A stretch of 12,952 nt of DNA from an uncultured Clostridia bacterium (GTDB lineage Bacteria > Bacillota > Clostridia > Christensenellales > Aristaeellaceae): positions 1 through 12,952 of the forward strand of contig CAKTXP010000051.1 in NCBI GenBank assembly GCA_934631055.1, in the 5' to 3' direction. Position 1 is the first letter of the stretch. The number at the start of each line of letters is the position of its first letter. A program made the position numbers and the translations under genes. Below, piece by piece: positions 1 through 8,006 of this stretch. Below the pieces are notes generated by a model. That model was not told the DNA's origin. It saw only the letters and a list, made by a program, of their open reading frames with translations, and made no database searches.

Positions 1-19
1 GTTTTAATCATCTTAAACA

Positions 20-41
20 TACGACGCGCATGCGCGTCGTA
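20..41. repeat. 22-bp perfect palindrome
   Basis: Eleven bases pair exactly with the next eleven with no loop (arms TACGACGCGCA and TGCGCGTCGTA). It lies about 100 bp beyond the stop of the giant minus-strand gene. There is no T-run on either side, so it is not a convincing terminator. On the minus strand a TATAAAT-like string (positions 52-58) precedes it and ATG codons follow at 20-18 and 11-9, so it could be an operator before a gene outside the window. No ribosome binding site supports that gene. Confidence 0.6.
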
Positions 42-63
42 CACCCAAGCCTATTTATACCTG

Positions 64-126
64 CGCGAAGCGAAGAAAGGGTGCAGGGAACAATGTTCCC
101 TGCCGGGGCTTGGGGCAGCGCCCCAA
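64..126 (+). repeat. Dispersed intergenic hairpin repeat, copy A
   Basis: Positions 64-108 match positions 9037-9081 at 43 of 45 bases. The shared unit begins CGCGAAGCGAAGAAAGGG and holds a 9-bp perfect stem GCAGGGAAC/GTTCCCTGC with a 3-base loop (83-103). A second hairpin follows, TTGGGGC/GCCCCAA (110-126). The copy starts about 15 bp past the stop of the giant gene, in opposite orientation to that gene compared with copies B and C. It has no long T-tract, so it would be at best a weak terminator or an mRNA 3'-end stabiliser. Confidence 0.8.
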
Positions 127-140
127 ACGTTTCCTTCCTT

Positions 141-3100
141 TTAATCGTGATTAACCAAGCCCATGTCCAGATCGAGCCGAACCTCGCCGGAGCGCATGTG
201 AATGATGTCGCTCATGCCTGTCTGCGGGTCAAGGTCGCTGTCAATCTCGCCCAGCGGCGCGCCGAATCGCATCGTCAGCGCGTCGCCCGTCTCTGCGTCC
301 AGCCTGAGTACATAGTCGCCCGGGCGCAGATTTCTGAAGTGATAGTAGCCGTACTCGTCGCTGACGGTCGTCGCCGTCGGGGTCATGTTGCCCGCGTCGT
401 CTACGCTCAGCAGCGTGATGCTCACGCCCTCCAGCGCCGGCTCGCGGTAATCCTGTAAGCCGTTGGCGTTGCTGTCCAGCCAGACCGTGTCGCCGATCTC
501 GCAGGCTTCAATTGTGCCGACGTTCATCGACAGCTTCTTCTCGCCGGAAGCGAGCGTAAAGCTTTCGGTCGCTGACGTGTTTCCGTTCGTCGGCGCGACG
601 CACGAACCGCCCTCTTCATCCGTCTGGTCGGCAAAAAGCTCGCCGCCCGGCAGCGTGAAGCGCACCGCGTATACGCCGCTTCGGATGAGTTTAAAGCTGT
701 ATTGCCCGTCGTCGCCGACCGTCTGCTTCATCACAACATGCCCGTTTTCATCCAGCAGCGCCGCCTCAACGCCCGTCATCGCCGGTTCGTCCGCGTCCAT
801 GCGTCCGTCCGCGTTGCTGTCCTGCCATGCGCGTCCCGCAACCGTCGCCGTATGAACGGCTTCAACGGTCGTCAGCGTTACCTGTTCGCCCATGGCGAGG
901 GTGAACGCCGGGGTCTGTCCCTCCTGCGCGTCCGCGTTCGCCAGTTCGAGCGCCGCGTCCTCTGCAAAAAGCGTGTCCTCCGGCAGGGCGATACGCACAC
1001 TGTATTCGCCCGGACGCAACTGCGTTATGGCAAAGCCGCCGTCCGCCGTCGTCTGCGCGTTCGCAACGACCGTGCCGCCCTGCGTCAGCGTGACGGTCGC
1101 GCCGCCAAGCCCCGTTCCTTCCGCCATGACGCTTCCAGATACGCCTGCCGCCGTGATCGCGCCGATATCGAGGTTCTCGCGTCCTTCGCCCATTGCAAGG
1201 GTGAAGCGTGTGGTCTGCGCGGCGCTGTCGTCCGTCTGACCGATGGCGCTGTCGCCCTCGCGGGTGAACATCATGCCTTTCGGCAGCGTCACGCGGACGG
1301 TATAGTCGCCTGTGCGCACGAAGTCGATTTCATATGCGCCTACCTCGTCGGTCGTCGCGCTGACCGCCGTCGTGCCATCCGCCGCAAGCAGTTCGATGAC
1401 CGCGCCGGATACGCCGCTTTCATCTTCCTGCCGCGCGCCGTCGTATCGGCTGTCCTGCCAGACCGTGCCGGCAATCCTGCCGACGCCGACCACGCCGACG
1501 TCCAGATCCGTGTTGTTTTCGCCGCTGACGATATCCAGCTCATCCGTCTGCGCGGTCAGGCTGTCCGCCGCAGGCACGACGCTGACTCGGCGCGTGCCGC
1601 TTGCGTTCTTCGCAAAGGCATAGCCGTCGGGCAGCGTAAACGAGATCTCCGCCTGACCGGGCATCACGCCGTCAAAGCGATACGCGCCGTTCTCGTCGGT
1701 CGTCATTTCATAGGTCTTTCCCGCGTCGTATCCGCTGAGCATCGTCAGCACGGCGCGGACGCCCTGCATGCCGCTGTCGCCGCTCTGCCTGCGTCCGTCG
1801 TCGTCCCTGTCATACCAGACTACGCCGCCGACCGTCGCGGGCATCAGCACGCCGATGTTCACATCGGAGATCGTCTCTCCCATCGCCAGTTCGCCCAGGT
1901 CGATGACGGTCGTCGGCTCATCCTGTCTCTCCGCCGCAGAATCCATGCCGCCGACTGTGTAGACATAACCATCGACCAGCGTGACGCGCAGGCTGTATCG
2001 CCCCGGCATCAGCTTGTCAAACGTAAATTCGCCGTTCCGGATGGTCTGCGTCGCCGCAACCTCCGTTCCGTCTGCATCCAGCAGCGCAACCGCCGCCCCG
2101 CGCAGTCCGTCCTCCGATTCCTCCATCCATCCGTCGTACTGCTCGTCAAGCCAGATACGTCCGGAGACAGTTCCCTGCGTCAGCAGCCCGAACCGAACGC
2201 CGTCTACCTTCACGCCGCCCAGCAGCGTGAACGCTGCGGAATAGCCGCGGTCGTCCTTCGTGCTTTCAAGCGGAAGCGCGCTGTCCTGCGCCGATGCGGA
2301 AAAGACATAGCCTTCCGGCGCGTCCACGCGGAGCTTGTAGTCGCCCGGCTGTATGCGCGTAAAGGTGAATCGTCCGTTCTCGTCCGTCGTGGCGGTGTCG
2401 AGAATGGTTCGCCCCGCGCCGTTCATCAGCTGAACGGTCACACCCGCGAGCGTCTTTTCCTGCGCGTCTCGCGCGCCGTCGCCGTTGCTGTCCTCCCAGA
2501 TCTCGCCGCTCATCTGTCCCAGCCGCACGACGCCCGCGTTGACCTCTGTCAGCGCTTCGCCGCCGGTCACAGTCAGCGTCCGCGTCGTCGAGACGCCGCC
2601 TTCGCTCGGCTGAACGCCGCCCTTCGCCATGCTGCGTTCCGTACCGGAGAATACGCAGTCGTCGTCATGCGCCGTAAAGCGCACGCGGTAGCGTCCGGGC
2701 GCGACGCCTTCAAAGACATAGCTTCCGTCCTCCTCAGGCTGCATCGCGGCGACAACCGCGTCGGAAGCATCCAGCAGCTCGACAGTCACATCCGTGCAAT
2801 AGCTTTCTTCTGCGCCAAAGCTGGCGTTCGCGTCGTCGTCATAGTAGGCCATGCCAGCGACCGAGCCGGAGAGCATCGCGCCGATATACATCCTTACGCC
2901 GTTCTGCCCCATCGTCAGGGTAAACGGTTCGCTCCTGCCGCTGGATACCGCGCTCTGCGGCACGCTGCTGACCGGATAGTTCGTCGTCGAAGCGTCCACG
3001 TTTTTCGTCGCGCGCCACTGTCCGGGGAGTTGATAGGCGATGACATATTCGCCCGGGCTGACGCCCGCAAAGGTCACGTTGCCCTCGGCGTCCGTCTTAT

Positions 3101-4217
3101 AGGTGACAGACTCGGCGTCCTCGCCGCCTTCAAGGCGGATGAGCGTCACGCTGATGCCTTCAAAGCCCTCTTCATACGTTCCCTTCTGCCCATCGACCTG
3201 TGTGTCTTTGAATACATTGACCGTCAGCTGTGCCGGAATGGTGACGCCCGCGTCGATCGCATCCAGACTTTCGCCGGTCGCCAATTCAAAGCTCTGCGTA
3301 CTGCCGCTCTGAGCGACCGCGCCGTATACCGCGGAATCCTCGCCGAAGCGTGTGAACGCCCAATCGCCGTCCAACTTGAACAGCACGCTGTATGTGCCCG
3401 TCGTTAAATCGCCGAAGCGATAGGCGCCCGTTTCATCCGTCACCGTCTCCGCGACGCTGTCCGTATGTCCGTCCTCCGCCCTGAGCAGCGTCACGCGCAC
3501 GCCCGCAAGCGTCTGCGCGCCGCCGTCGATGACGCCGTCTCCGTCGTCGTCGATGCGCACCCTGCCGCTGATCTGAGCCGCGCGGCAGATCGTCAGCTCT
3601 CCAAAGTCGATAGAATCTCCCTGCGAAATGGAGACTTGCTTCACGATAACGCCGTCTTCCGCCGCGTCGCAGAGATAATCCGCCGGAAGGTTCAGCCTGA
3701 CCTCGTATTCGCCCGGAAGGATGCCGGTGAAGCTGAATCCGCCGAGATCGTCGGTCAACGCCACAGTCGGCTCGTCCTCGTTTTCGCGGAACATCTCGAC
3801 GTTCAGCCCGCCGAATCCATCCAGCGAGCCATCCGCCAGCAGTTCCTGAATCAAACCGGTGACGCTTCCCGCGTAGATGCATCCCGCGTTGACGATGTAA
3901 TCCGAATGGTCGCCGTCGATGACCAGCGTATCGCTTACCCCATAGCACGCGTCGCGCACGCCGCTCTTCACATGGTCGGAATAGAGTTCTCCGCTGGAAA
4001 AGATGACGTTTTCCCCTGCGTTGAACTGCACTTCATATTCGCCGCTGGGCAGGGACGAAAACTCATACCGACCATCCGCACCCGTCCTCATGCTGGCAAC
4101 CGCTTCGCCGGACTTGGCAAGCAGCGTCACGGTCAGTCCCGCATAGCGCGAGGATTCGCCCGGATCCATCAAGCCGTTGGCATTGCCGTCCATGAACGCA
4201 ACGCCGCTGATCTTGCC
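141..4217 (-). repeat. Array of twelve SdrD-B-like modules (protein-level repeat)
   Basis: The C-terminal half of the giant protein is a tandem array of modules of about 95-125 residues. Each starts with a pattern like (V/I)xGxVWxDxNxDGxxDxxE, continues with G(V/A)xVxLL, then TDExGxYxFxxLxPGxYxVxxxLPxG, and ends xFTLxxGExxxxxxxGxV. Putative Ca-binding Asp-rich loops are clear in modules 1, 3, 6, 11 and 12, weaker in 2, 4, 5, 7, 8 and 9, and absent in module 10. The last module (141-500) is closest to the family consensus. The modules are diverged from one another, so this is an old array and not a recent DNA duplication. Confidence 0.85.
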
Positions 4218-7200
4218 GTCCACTCCGGCGGACGCTGACGCAAACGCGCCGCTTCCTTCAATGGTGAAGTCTTCCGCGTCCTCCGCGCTGCGGTTCATGA
4301 CCTGTTCTTCCTCGCCGAACGCCGTCGTATAGGTCAGGCTTCCGGTGAACGCGGTCTGCACATGCAGCGTCGCCTCGCCTTCCTCGTCCGTCCGAACGTT
4401 CAGGGTGACCTGTCCCGGCGCAAAGCCGCCCGCGGCGATCTCTTCACCGGTCTGCGCATTCAGATAGGTGATGCGCACCGCGTTGATATCGTCCTGAACA
4501 TCCGCCAGACTGACGGCGGTCGGACCGGTCAATACATCCGTCACGATGGCGGAGGATGGACGCCATCCGCCGCCCGCAAGGCTGTATTCGATTCTCGCGC
4601 GATAGCTTCCGCCCTGCGCGTCCGTCGGACTGGTCAGCACCACGGACGCCACTGTCGCGCGCGCGCCGCTCTCTTCCGCTATATGGATCTCTGCGCGCGG
4701 CTGAATGAGCGTTTCTCCGCTCCCCGTCGCGCCCATGTCTACAGTCAGCAGGGTCAGCCCCTGCTGCTGGGCGGTGTAGACGTCGCGGATCATGCCGTCG
4801 ATGGCTTCGCTTTCGGGTATCGCCATGCAGACCATCTCGACCTGCGCCATGCTGCCGCCCTGCGTCAGATACGGCGGCACATCCAGCGTCGTTTCCGCGT
4901 TTTCGCTGAGCGCATAGCCATCCGCCGCCTGCGTTTGGCGAAGCGTATAGGTTCCGACCGGTATCGCCATCGGATTGCGATATGCTTCTTCTCCCATCGT
5001 GAAGGACAGCACGACGTCTCCCCTGGCGTCCAGAAGCTCAAACGCGCCGCCGCTGACATGTCCGCCCGTCGCCGCGTCCCGCTGTTCCAGCGAGATGAAG
5101 CCGCGGTCGCTGGATACCGCGCATTCGATCGTGCGCGCTTCTCCCGCGGTCAGGGTCACTTCATAAATCTGCTCCTCTCCCGCGAAGCCCGCCGCCTCGC
5201 TCAGCTCTTTGATATAGTAAGTCGTGCCTTCCAGCGTCGCCGGAAGCTTGGCGCTGATATTCTTTTTTCCATCCGGCGCGGCGTTCGCCCAGACGGTCAT
5301 CTGATTCGACGCGGACGGATACGGAACGAGCTGTCCATCTTCCATCGTGTAAATGCCGTACTCGCCCGTCAGCGGGACGATATAGGTCTGAAGCTGGTCG
5401 TTGAACGTCAATCCCGTCTTGGATACCGTCAGCACCGCGTATTCCTCCAGCGGGACAGCCGCCTGCACCGCTTCGCCGCCGATCACGCTGACCGTCTGCT
5501 CCGAGGCAAGCCTGTATCCCTCCGGCATCTGTGTCTGACGCAGGACGTACGTTCCCGCCGTCAAGCCGCCGATATAGAATGCGCCGTCCGCCATGGACAG
5601 GCTCTGCGTCTGCCCGCTTGCGGAGACCAGTTCAAAGCGCACCTGCGCCATCTGCTCATCCGTCAATTCCCCGCCAGTCAGCGTCACGCGGACGCCGCCG
5701 AGCGCATCCATGCAGACCAGCGATATCTCTTCGCTCTGGGTGTTTTCAGAAGTAAAGCGTACCGCCTGCGGCGCGGAAACGCCCTGCTCGGTCGTCTGTA
5801 CCTGCGCGGCGTATTCTCCCGGCGCAAGAGATACCTCGCACGCGCCGTTTTCGTCCGTTTCCAGCGTCACGCCGATATCGTTCATGCGTTGTCCGCCGTT
5901 TTCCAGCTTGTAAATGCGGATTGCCGCGCCTGCAAGCGGAGAGGTCTGCGCGCCTCCGTTCGCGTCAAGGCTCTGCAATCCGACCGTAAACGTCGTTTTG
6001 CCATAGCTTTCGTGGATGACGCGCACGTCCGCCGCTTCTCCCGCGATTGCTTCCGCGACAGTCTCCGCCGAGACGTCGCAGCCCTGCGGCGCGGTCTGGG
6101 TCGTGATGAGCGCGGTTCCCGCCGCCATCTCCGGCGTCACCGCCAGACCGTTTTCATCCGCCGTGACCGTGTATACATGCCCCGTCGAATCCGTCACCCG
6201 ATAAACGCTGCCGACAACCGCCGCGCCGTTCTCGTCCTCGCTGTGGAGCGTCAGCCGCGCCTTGTCGGATACAAAAACGATCGTCTCCGCGTCGGTCGGC
6301 AGGTCGAACGCTTGGGAATCGCGCGCCACGCCAAGCCTTACGGCGTCTTTTTCCGACAGCCGCAGGACATAGCTTCCGCTCAACGCTTCAAGGCTCAAGC
6401 TTCCCTGTTCGCCGCTCAAGCCGCTGACTGCGACACGCCCGTCGTCCGCATCCACCAAATCAAAGCGGGCTTCGTCCGTCAGCGCAGTCTCTCTCTTTTC
6501 GCCGTCATCGTCCACATCGTTTCGCACGAGCGCAAACGTCTGCTTTTCTACCGTCAGGAATTCGATCTGCACATCCGCCGCCTGACCCGCCGCAACAGAA
6601 ACGACGATATCGGCTGGGTCTGCCGCGTTCTGCGCACCGCAGACGACCTGCCCCAGCTGCGTATCTTCCGGCAGGATCAGGTTCTCGATATGATATTCGC
6701 CGACTGGAAGCGCGTCGCTGATCGCCAGCCCTTCCGCGTCGAACGCATACGGGCCATAGCTTTCGCCCGTCATGCTCTTCAAACTAACCGAGCCGCCGGA
6801 GACCGCGTGCCTGCTCAATCCATGCAGAAGGACGCGCCCCTCGTTCTGCGCGGCGGCGATCTCGACCTGCGTCGTTTCGCCGCTTCGGACGATGAGCTGT
6901 CCCTGCGTAAACGGCAGTGCGACGTCGCCGCTTCCCTCATAAGCGAGTTCCACATCATACGTTCCCGGAAGCAGCGCCGCCTGCGCCTGTCCGTCGCCGT
7001 CCGTCGTCAGCGCGCTCTGCCCCGCGATATCCATGCGGATATCTTCCAGCGGGCGCGTCTGCGTTTCGCCCTGCGCATCGACAAACGTGAGCGCCGCCGC
7101 GAGCTGAACCATGCCCGTCGCCGGATGCTCAAAGACGATATTCGTTCTGGAAGCCAGCGCGACCGTCGTCCGGATGCCGCCCTCCTCCGCGTCGCCGCCG

Positions 7201-7853
7201 GTAAAGCCCGTCGCGGCATAGACGCCCTGCGGCAGCTTCGTTTCCGTGATGAAATACGCCTGCTCAGCGTCCGCGTAGAGCGTCGCCATGCCGTTTTCGT
7301 CGGTCACGAGCTGGGTGCTGTCGCCGTCCTCCTCCGTTGCGGTGAGCGTAACGCCGGCGATGGGCGCGCCGAGCGCATCCCGCACCGCGATGACCAGCTC
7401 GCCCTGCGCTTCGTTCTGCACGACGATTTCGCCGCCTGTCACAGGAATGAGCGCTTCTTTATCGAACGCATAGCCGTCCGGCGCGCTCTCCTGGCGCAGA
7501 TAGAACTCCGTTCCCTGCGGCAGAGTGAAACGCGTCTCGCCCTCGCCCGTGCGGATACGCATCGGCTCGCTGGGATACAATGGGTTCGCCCATGGCGTCA
7601 GCTTCCCCTCGCTGGAATAGACGTAGACGCCGAATTCCGCGCCGGAAAGCGCTTCTACCGTCTCCTTTTCCCCGTTCTCGCCGCAGCGCACGCCGTCCAC
7701 GCGCAGGCTGATCGTGCCTACGCTCCCCGGATCGGACATCGCTGGTACATAAATATAGTCGCCAAGGCGTTTCTCCTCCGCGACTGCCGCTGCGTTCCAT
7801 TCAAGCATCGTCAGCGCGCACAGCAGCGCGCCGGCTTTGATAATCTGCTTCAA
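141..7853 (-). CDS. Giant secreted SpaA/CnaB + SdrD-B-like repeat protein
   Basis: About 2570 residues. I place the start at TTG (7853-7851): GGAGG ends 9 bases before it, and the product then opens with a classic signal peptide (MKQIIKAGALLCALTMLEWN..AVA, cut before EEKRLG). The in-frame ATG at 7931 overlaps the predicted -10 box and has no ribosome site. Residues about 30-1020 are about ten SpaA/CnaB-like modules (LRQ..P/A.GY endings). About 1020-1210 is a different beta-rich linker domain. About 1212-2570 are twelve SdrD-B-like modules with loops such as DSNANGLQD and LPGEY/LRPGDY strands. Such proteins form long rigid stalks on the cell surface in Gram-positive bacteria. There is no LPXTG, hydrophobic C-terminal helix, SLH, choline-binding or LysM domain; the protein ends in the last SdrD-B-like module (..MGLVNHD). 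How it is held at the cell is therefore unknown. Substrate or partner cannot be read. It is strongly acidic and transcribed alone. Confidence 0.93.
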   Translation of the reverse strand: MKQIIKAGALLCALTMLEWNAAAVAEEKRLGDYIYVPAMSDPGSVGTISLRVDGVRCGENGEKETVEALSGAEFGVYVYSSEGKLTPWANPLYPSEPMRIRTGEGETRFTLPQGTEFYLRQESAPDGYAFDKEALIPVTGGEIVVQNEAQGELVIAVRDALGAPIAGVTLTATEEDGDSTQLVTDENGMATLYADAEQAYFITETKLPQGVYAATGFTGGDAEEGGIRTTVALASRTNIVFEHPATGMVQLAAALTFVDAQGETQTRPLEDIRMDIAGQSALTTDGDGQAQAALLPGTYDVELAYEGSGDVALPFTQGQLIVRSGETTQVEIAAAQNEGRVLLHGLSRHAVSGGSVSLKSMTGESYGPYAFDAEGLAISDALPVGEYHIENLILPEDTQLGQVVCGAQNAADPADIVVSVAAGQAADVQIEFLTVEKQTFALVRNDVDDDGEKRETALTDEARFDLVDADDGRVAVSGLSGEQGSLSLEALSGSYVLRLSEKDAVRLGVARDSQAFDLPTDAETIVFVSDKARLTLHSEDENGAAVVGSVYRVTDSTGHVYTVTADENGLAVTPEMAAGTALITTQTAPQGCDVSAETVAEAIAGEAADVRVIHESYGKTTFTVGLQSLDANGGAQTSPLAGAAIRIYKLENGGQRMNDIGVTLETDENGACEVSLAPGEYAAQVQTTEQGVSAPQAVRFTSENTQSEEISLVCMDALGGVRVTLTGGELTDEQMAQVRFELVSASGQTQSLSMADGAFYIGGLTAGTYVLRQTQMPEGYRLASEQTVSVIGGEAVQAAVPLEEYAVLTVSKTGLTFNDQLQTYIVPLTGEYGIYTMEDGQLVPYPSASNQMTVWANAAPDGKKNISAKLPATLEGTTYYIKELSEAAGFAGEEQIYEVTLTAGEARTIECAVSSDRGFISLEQRDAATGGHVSGGAFELLDARGDVVLSFTMGEEAYRNPMAIPVGTYTLRQTQAADGYALSENAETTLDVPPYLTQGGSMAQVEMVCMAIPESEAIDGMIRDVYTAQQQGLTLLTVDMGATGSGETLIQPRAEIHIAEESGARATVASVVLTSPTDAQGGSYRARIEYSLAGGGWRPSSAIVTDVLTGPTAVSLADVQDDINAVRITYLNAQTGEEIAAGGFAPGQVTLNVRTDEEGEATLHVQTAFTGSLTYTTAFGEEEQVMNRSAEDAEDFTIEGSGAFASASAGVDGKISGVAFMDGNANGLMDPGESSRYAGLTVTLLAKSGEAVASMRTGADGRYEFSSLPSGEYEVQFNAGENVIFSSGELYSDHVKSGVRDACYGVSDTLVIDGDHSDYIVNAGCIYAGSVTGLIQELLADGSLDGFGGLNVEMFRENEDEPTVALTDDLGGFSFTGILPGEYEVRLNLPADYLCDAAEDGVIVKQVSISQGDSIDFGELTICRAAQISGRVRIDDDGDGVIDGGAQTLAGVRVTLLRAEDGHTDSVAETVTDETGAYRFGDLTTGTYSVLFKLDGDWAFTRFGEDSAVYGAVAQSGSTQSFELATGESLDAIDAGVTIPAQLTVNVFKDTQVDGQKGTYEEGFEGISVTLIRLEGGEDAESVTYKTDAEGNVTFAGVSPGEYVIAYQLPGQWRATKNVDASTTNYPVSSVPQSAVSSGRSEPFTLTMGQNGVRMYIGAMLSGSVAGMAYYDDDANASFGAEESYCTDVTVELLDASDAVVAAMQPEEDGSYVFEGVAPGRYRVRFTAHDDDCVFSGTERSMAKGGVQPSEGGVSTTRTLTVTGGEALTEVNAGVVRLGQMSGEIWEDSNGDGARDAQEKTLAGVTVQLMNGAGRTILDTATTDENGRFTFTRIQPGDYKLRVDAPEGYVFSASAQDSALPLESTKDDRGYSAAFTLLGGVKVDGVRFGLLTQGTVSGRIWLDEQYDGWMEESEDGLRGAAVALLDADGTEVAATQTIRNGEFTFDKLMPGRYSLRVTLVDGYVYTVGGMDSAAERQDEPTTVIDLGELAMGETISDVNIGVLMPATVGGVVWYDRDDDGRRQSGDSGMQGVRAVLTMLSGYDAGKTYEMTTDENGAYRFDGVMPGQAEISFTLPDGYAFAKNASGTRRVSVVPAADSLTAQTDELDIVSGENNTDLDVGVVGVGRIAGTVWQDSRYDGARQEDESGVSGAVIELLAADGTTAVSATTDEVGAYEIDFVRTGDYTVRVTLPKGMMFTREGDSAIGQTDDSAAQTTRFTLAMGEGRENLDIGAITAAGVSGSVMAEGTGLGGATVTLTQGGTVVANAQTTADGGFAITQLRPGEYSVRIALPEDTLFAEDAALELANADAQEGQTPAFTLAMGEQVTLTTVEAVHTATVAGRAWQDSNADGRMDADEPAMTGVEAALLDENGHVVMKQTVGDDGQYSFKLIRSGVYAVRFTLPGGELFADQTDEEGGSCVAPTNGNTSATESFTLASGEKKLSMNVGTIEACEIGDTVWLDSNANGLQDYREPALEGVSITLLSVDDAGNMTPTATTVSDEYGYYHFRNLRPGDYVLRLDAETGDALTMRFGAPLGEIDSDLDPQTGMSDIIHMRSGEVRLDLDMGLVNHD
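4790..7770 (-). repeat. Array of about ten SpaA/CnaB-like modules (protein-level repeat)
   Basis: The N-terminal half holds about ten beta-sandwich modules of about 85-120 residues, recognised by endings such as YLRQESAPDGYAF, ITETKLPQG, LRQTQMPEGY, IKELSEAAGF and LRQTQAADGY. In CnaB/SpaA domains the Glu four residues before the Pro helps form the Lys-Asn isopeptide bond. Several modules here have Gln in that place and lack an obvious partner Lys in the first strand, so many probably do not form the bond. Boundaries are approximate. Confidence 0.7.
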
Positions 7854-7860
7854 GATGATA

Positions 7861-7867
7861 TCCCTCC
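7861..7867 (-). promoter_or_regulatory. Ribosome binding site deciding the TTG start of the giant gene
   Basis: On the minus strand GGAGGGA lies just before ATATCATC and a TTG codon (7853-7851), at normal distance. It is the only strong ribosome site near the 5' end of this reading frame and puts the start directly before a good signal peptide. Confidence 0.8.
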
Positions 7868-7869
7868 GC

Positions 7870-7893
7870 CTGCGGGGAAACGCTTTCCCCCAG
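7870..7893 (-). promoter_or_regulatory. 5'-UTR hairpin next to the ribosome binding site
   Basis: GGGGAAA and TTTCCCC (7874-7880 and 7884-7890) form a perfect 7-bp stem with a 3-base loop. Three more pairs (CTG/CAG) can form past a one-base bulge. On the giant gene's transcript it ends only a few bases before the GGAGG, so it could protect the 5' end or tune translation. It has no T-run, so it is not an obvious terminator. Confidence 0.5.
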
Positions 7894-7929
7894 CTTTCGA
7901 CAGCATAAACATAGTCAACTAATTGATTC

Positions 7930-7958
7930 ATTTTAATCCATCCGGCGTATCTTGTCAA
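7930..7958 (-). promoter_or_regulatory. Promoter of the giant secreted protein gene
   Basis: Minus strand: consensus -35 TTGACA (7958-7953), 17-bp spacer, -10 TAAAAT (7935-7930). Transcription would begin near 7923, giving a 5' leader of about 70 nt to the TTG start. Its -35 overlaps the -35 of the divergent plus-strand promoter by five bases. Confidence 0.8.
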
Positions 7959-7980
7959 GAAAGGCGAATTGTGCTATGCT
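7952..7980 (+). promoter_or_regulatory. Promoter of the thioesterase / Nif11-leader operon
   Basis: Plus strand: -35 TTGTCA (7952-7957), 17-bp spacer, -10 TATGCT (7975-7980), giving a start near 7987 and a leader of only about 20 nt before the ATG at 8007. It is back to back with the giant gene's promoter and shares the same -35 bases (CTTGTCAAG on this strand, CTTGACAAG on the other). Confidence 0.75.
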
Positions 7981-8006
7981 TTTATCCAGAAAAATGGAGG
8001 CATACC

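Noticed and set aside
1..20. Possible start of a minus-strand gene (ATG at 20-18 or 11-9)
   Set aside because: Only a few codons are visible and there is no ribosome site, so it cannot be supported.
702..3407. Long plus-strand open frame opposite the giant gene
   Set aside because: It lies opposite a strongly supported repeat protein, is Arg/Ala/His-rich in the way of antisense shadows of G+C-rich genes, and has no ribosome site or domain pattern.
4362..7922. Very long plus-strand open frame (over 1100 codons) opposite the giant gene
   Set aside because: Same antisense shadow effect, with Arg-rich composition and no recognisable domain.
7854..7958. Upstream in-frame extension of the giant protein
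   Set aside because: Its ATG at 7931 overlaps the predicted -10 box, no ribosome site precedes it, and it would bury the signal peptide behind a charged segment.
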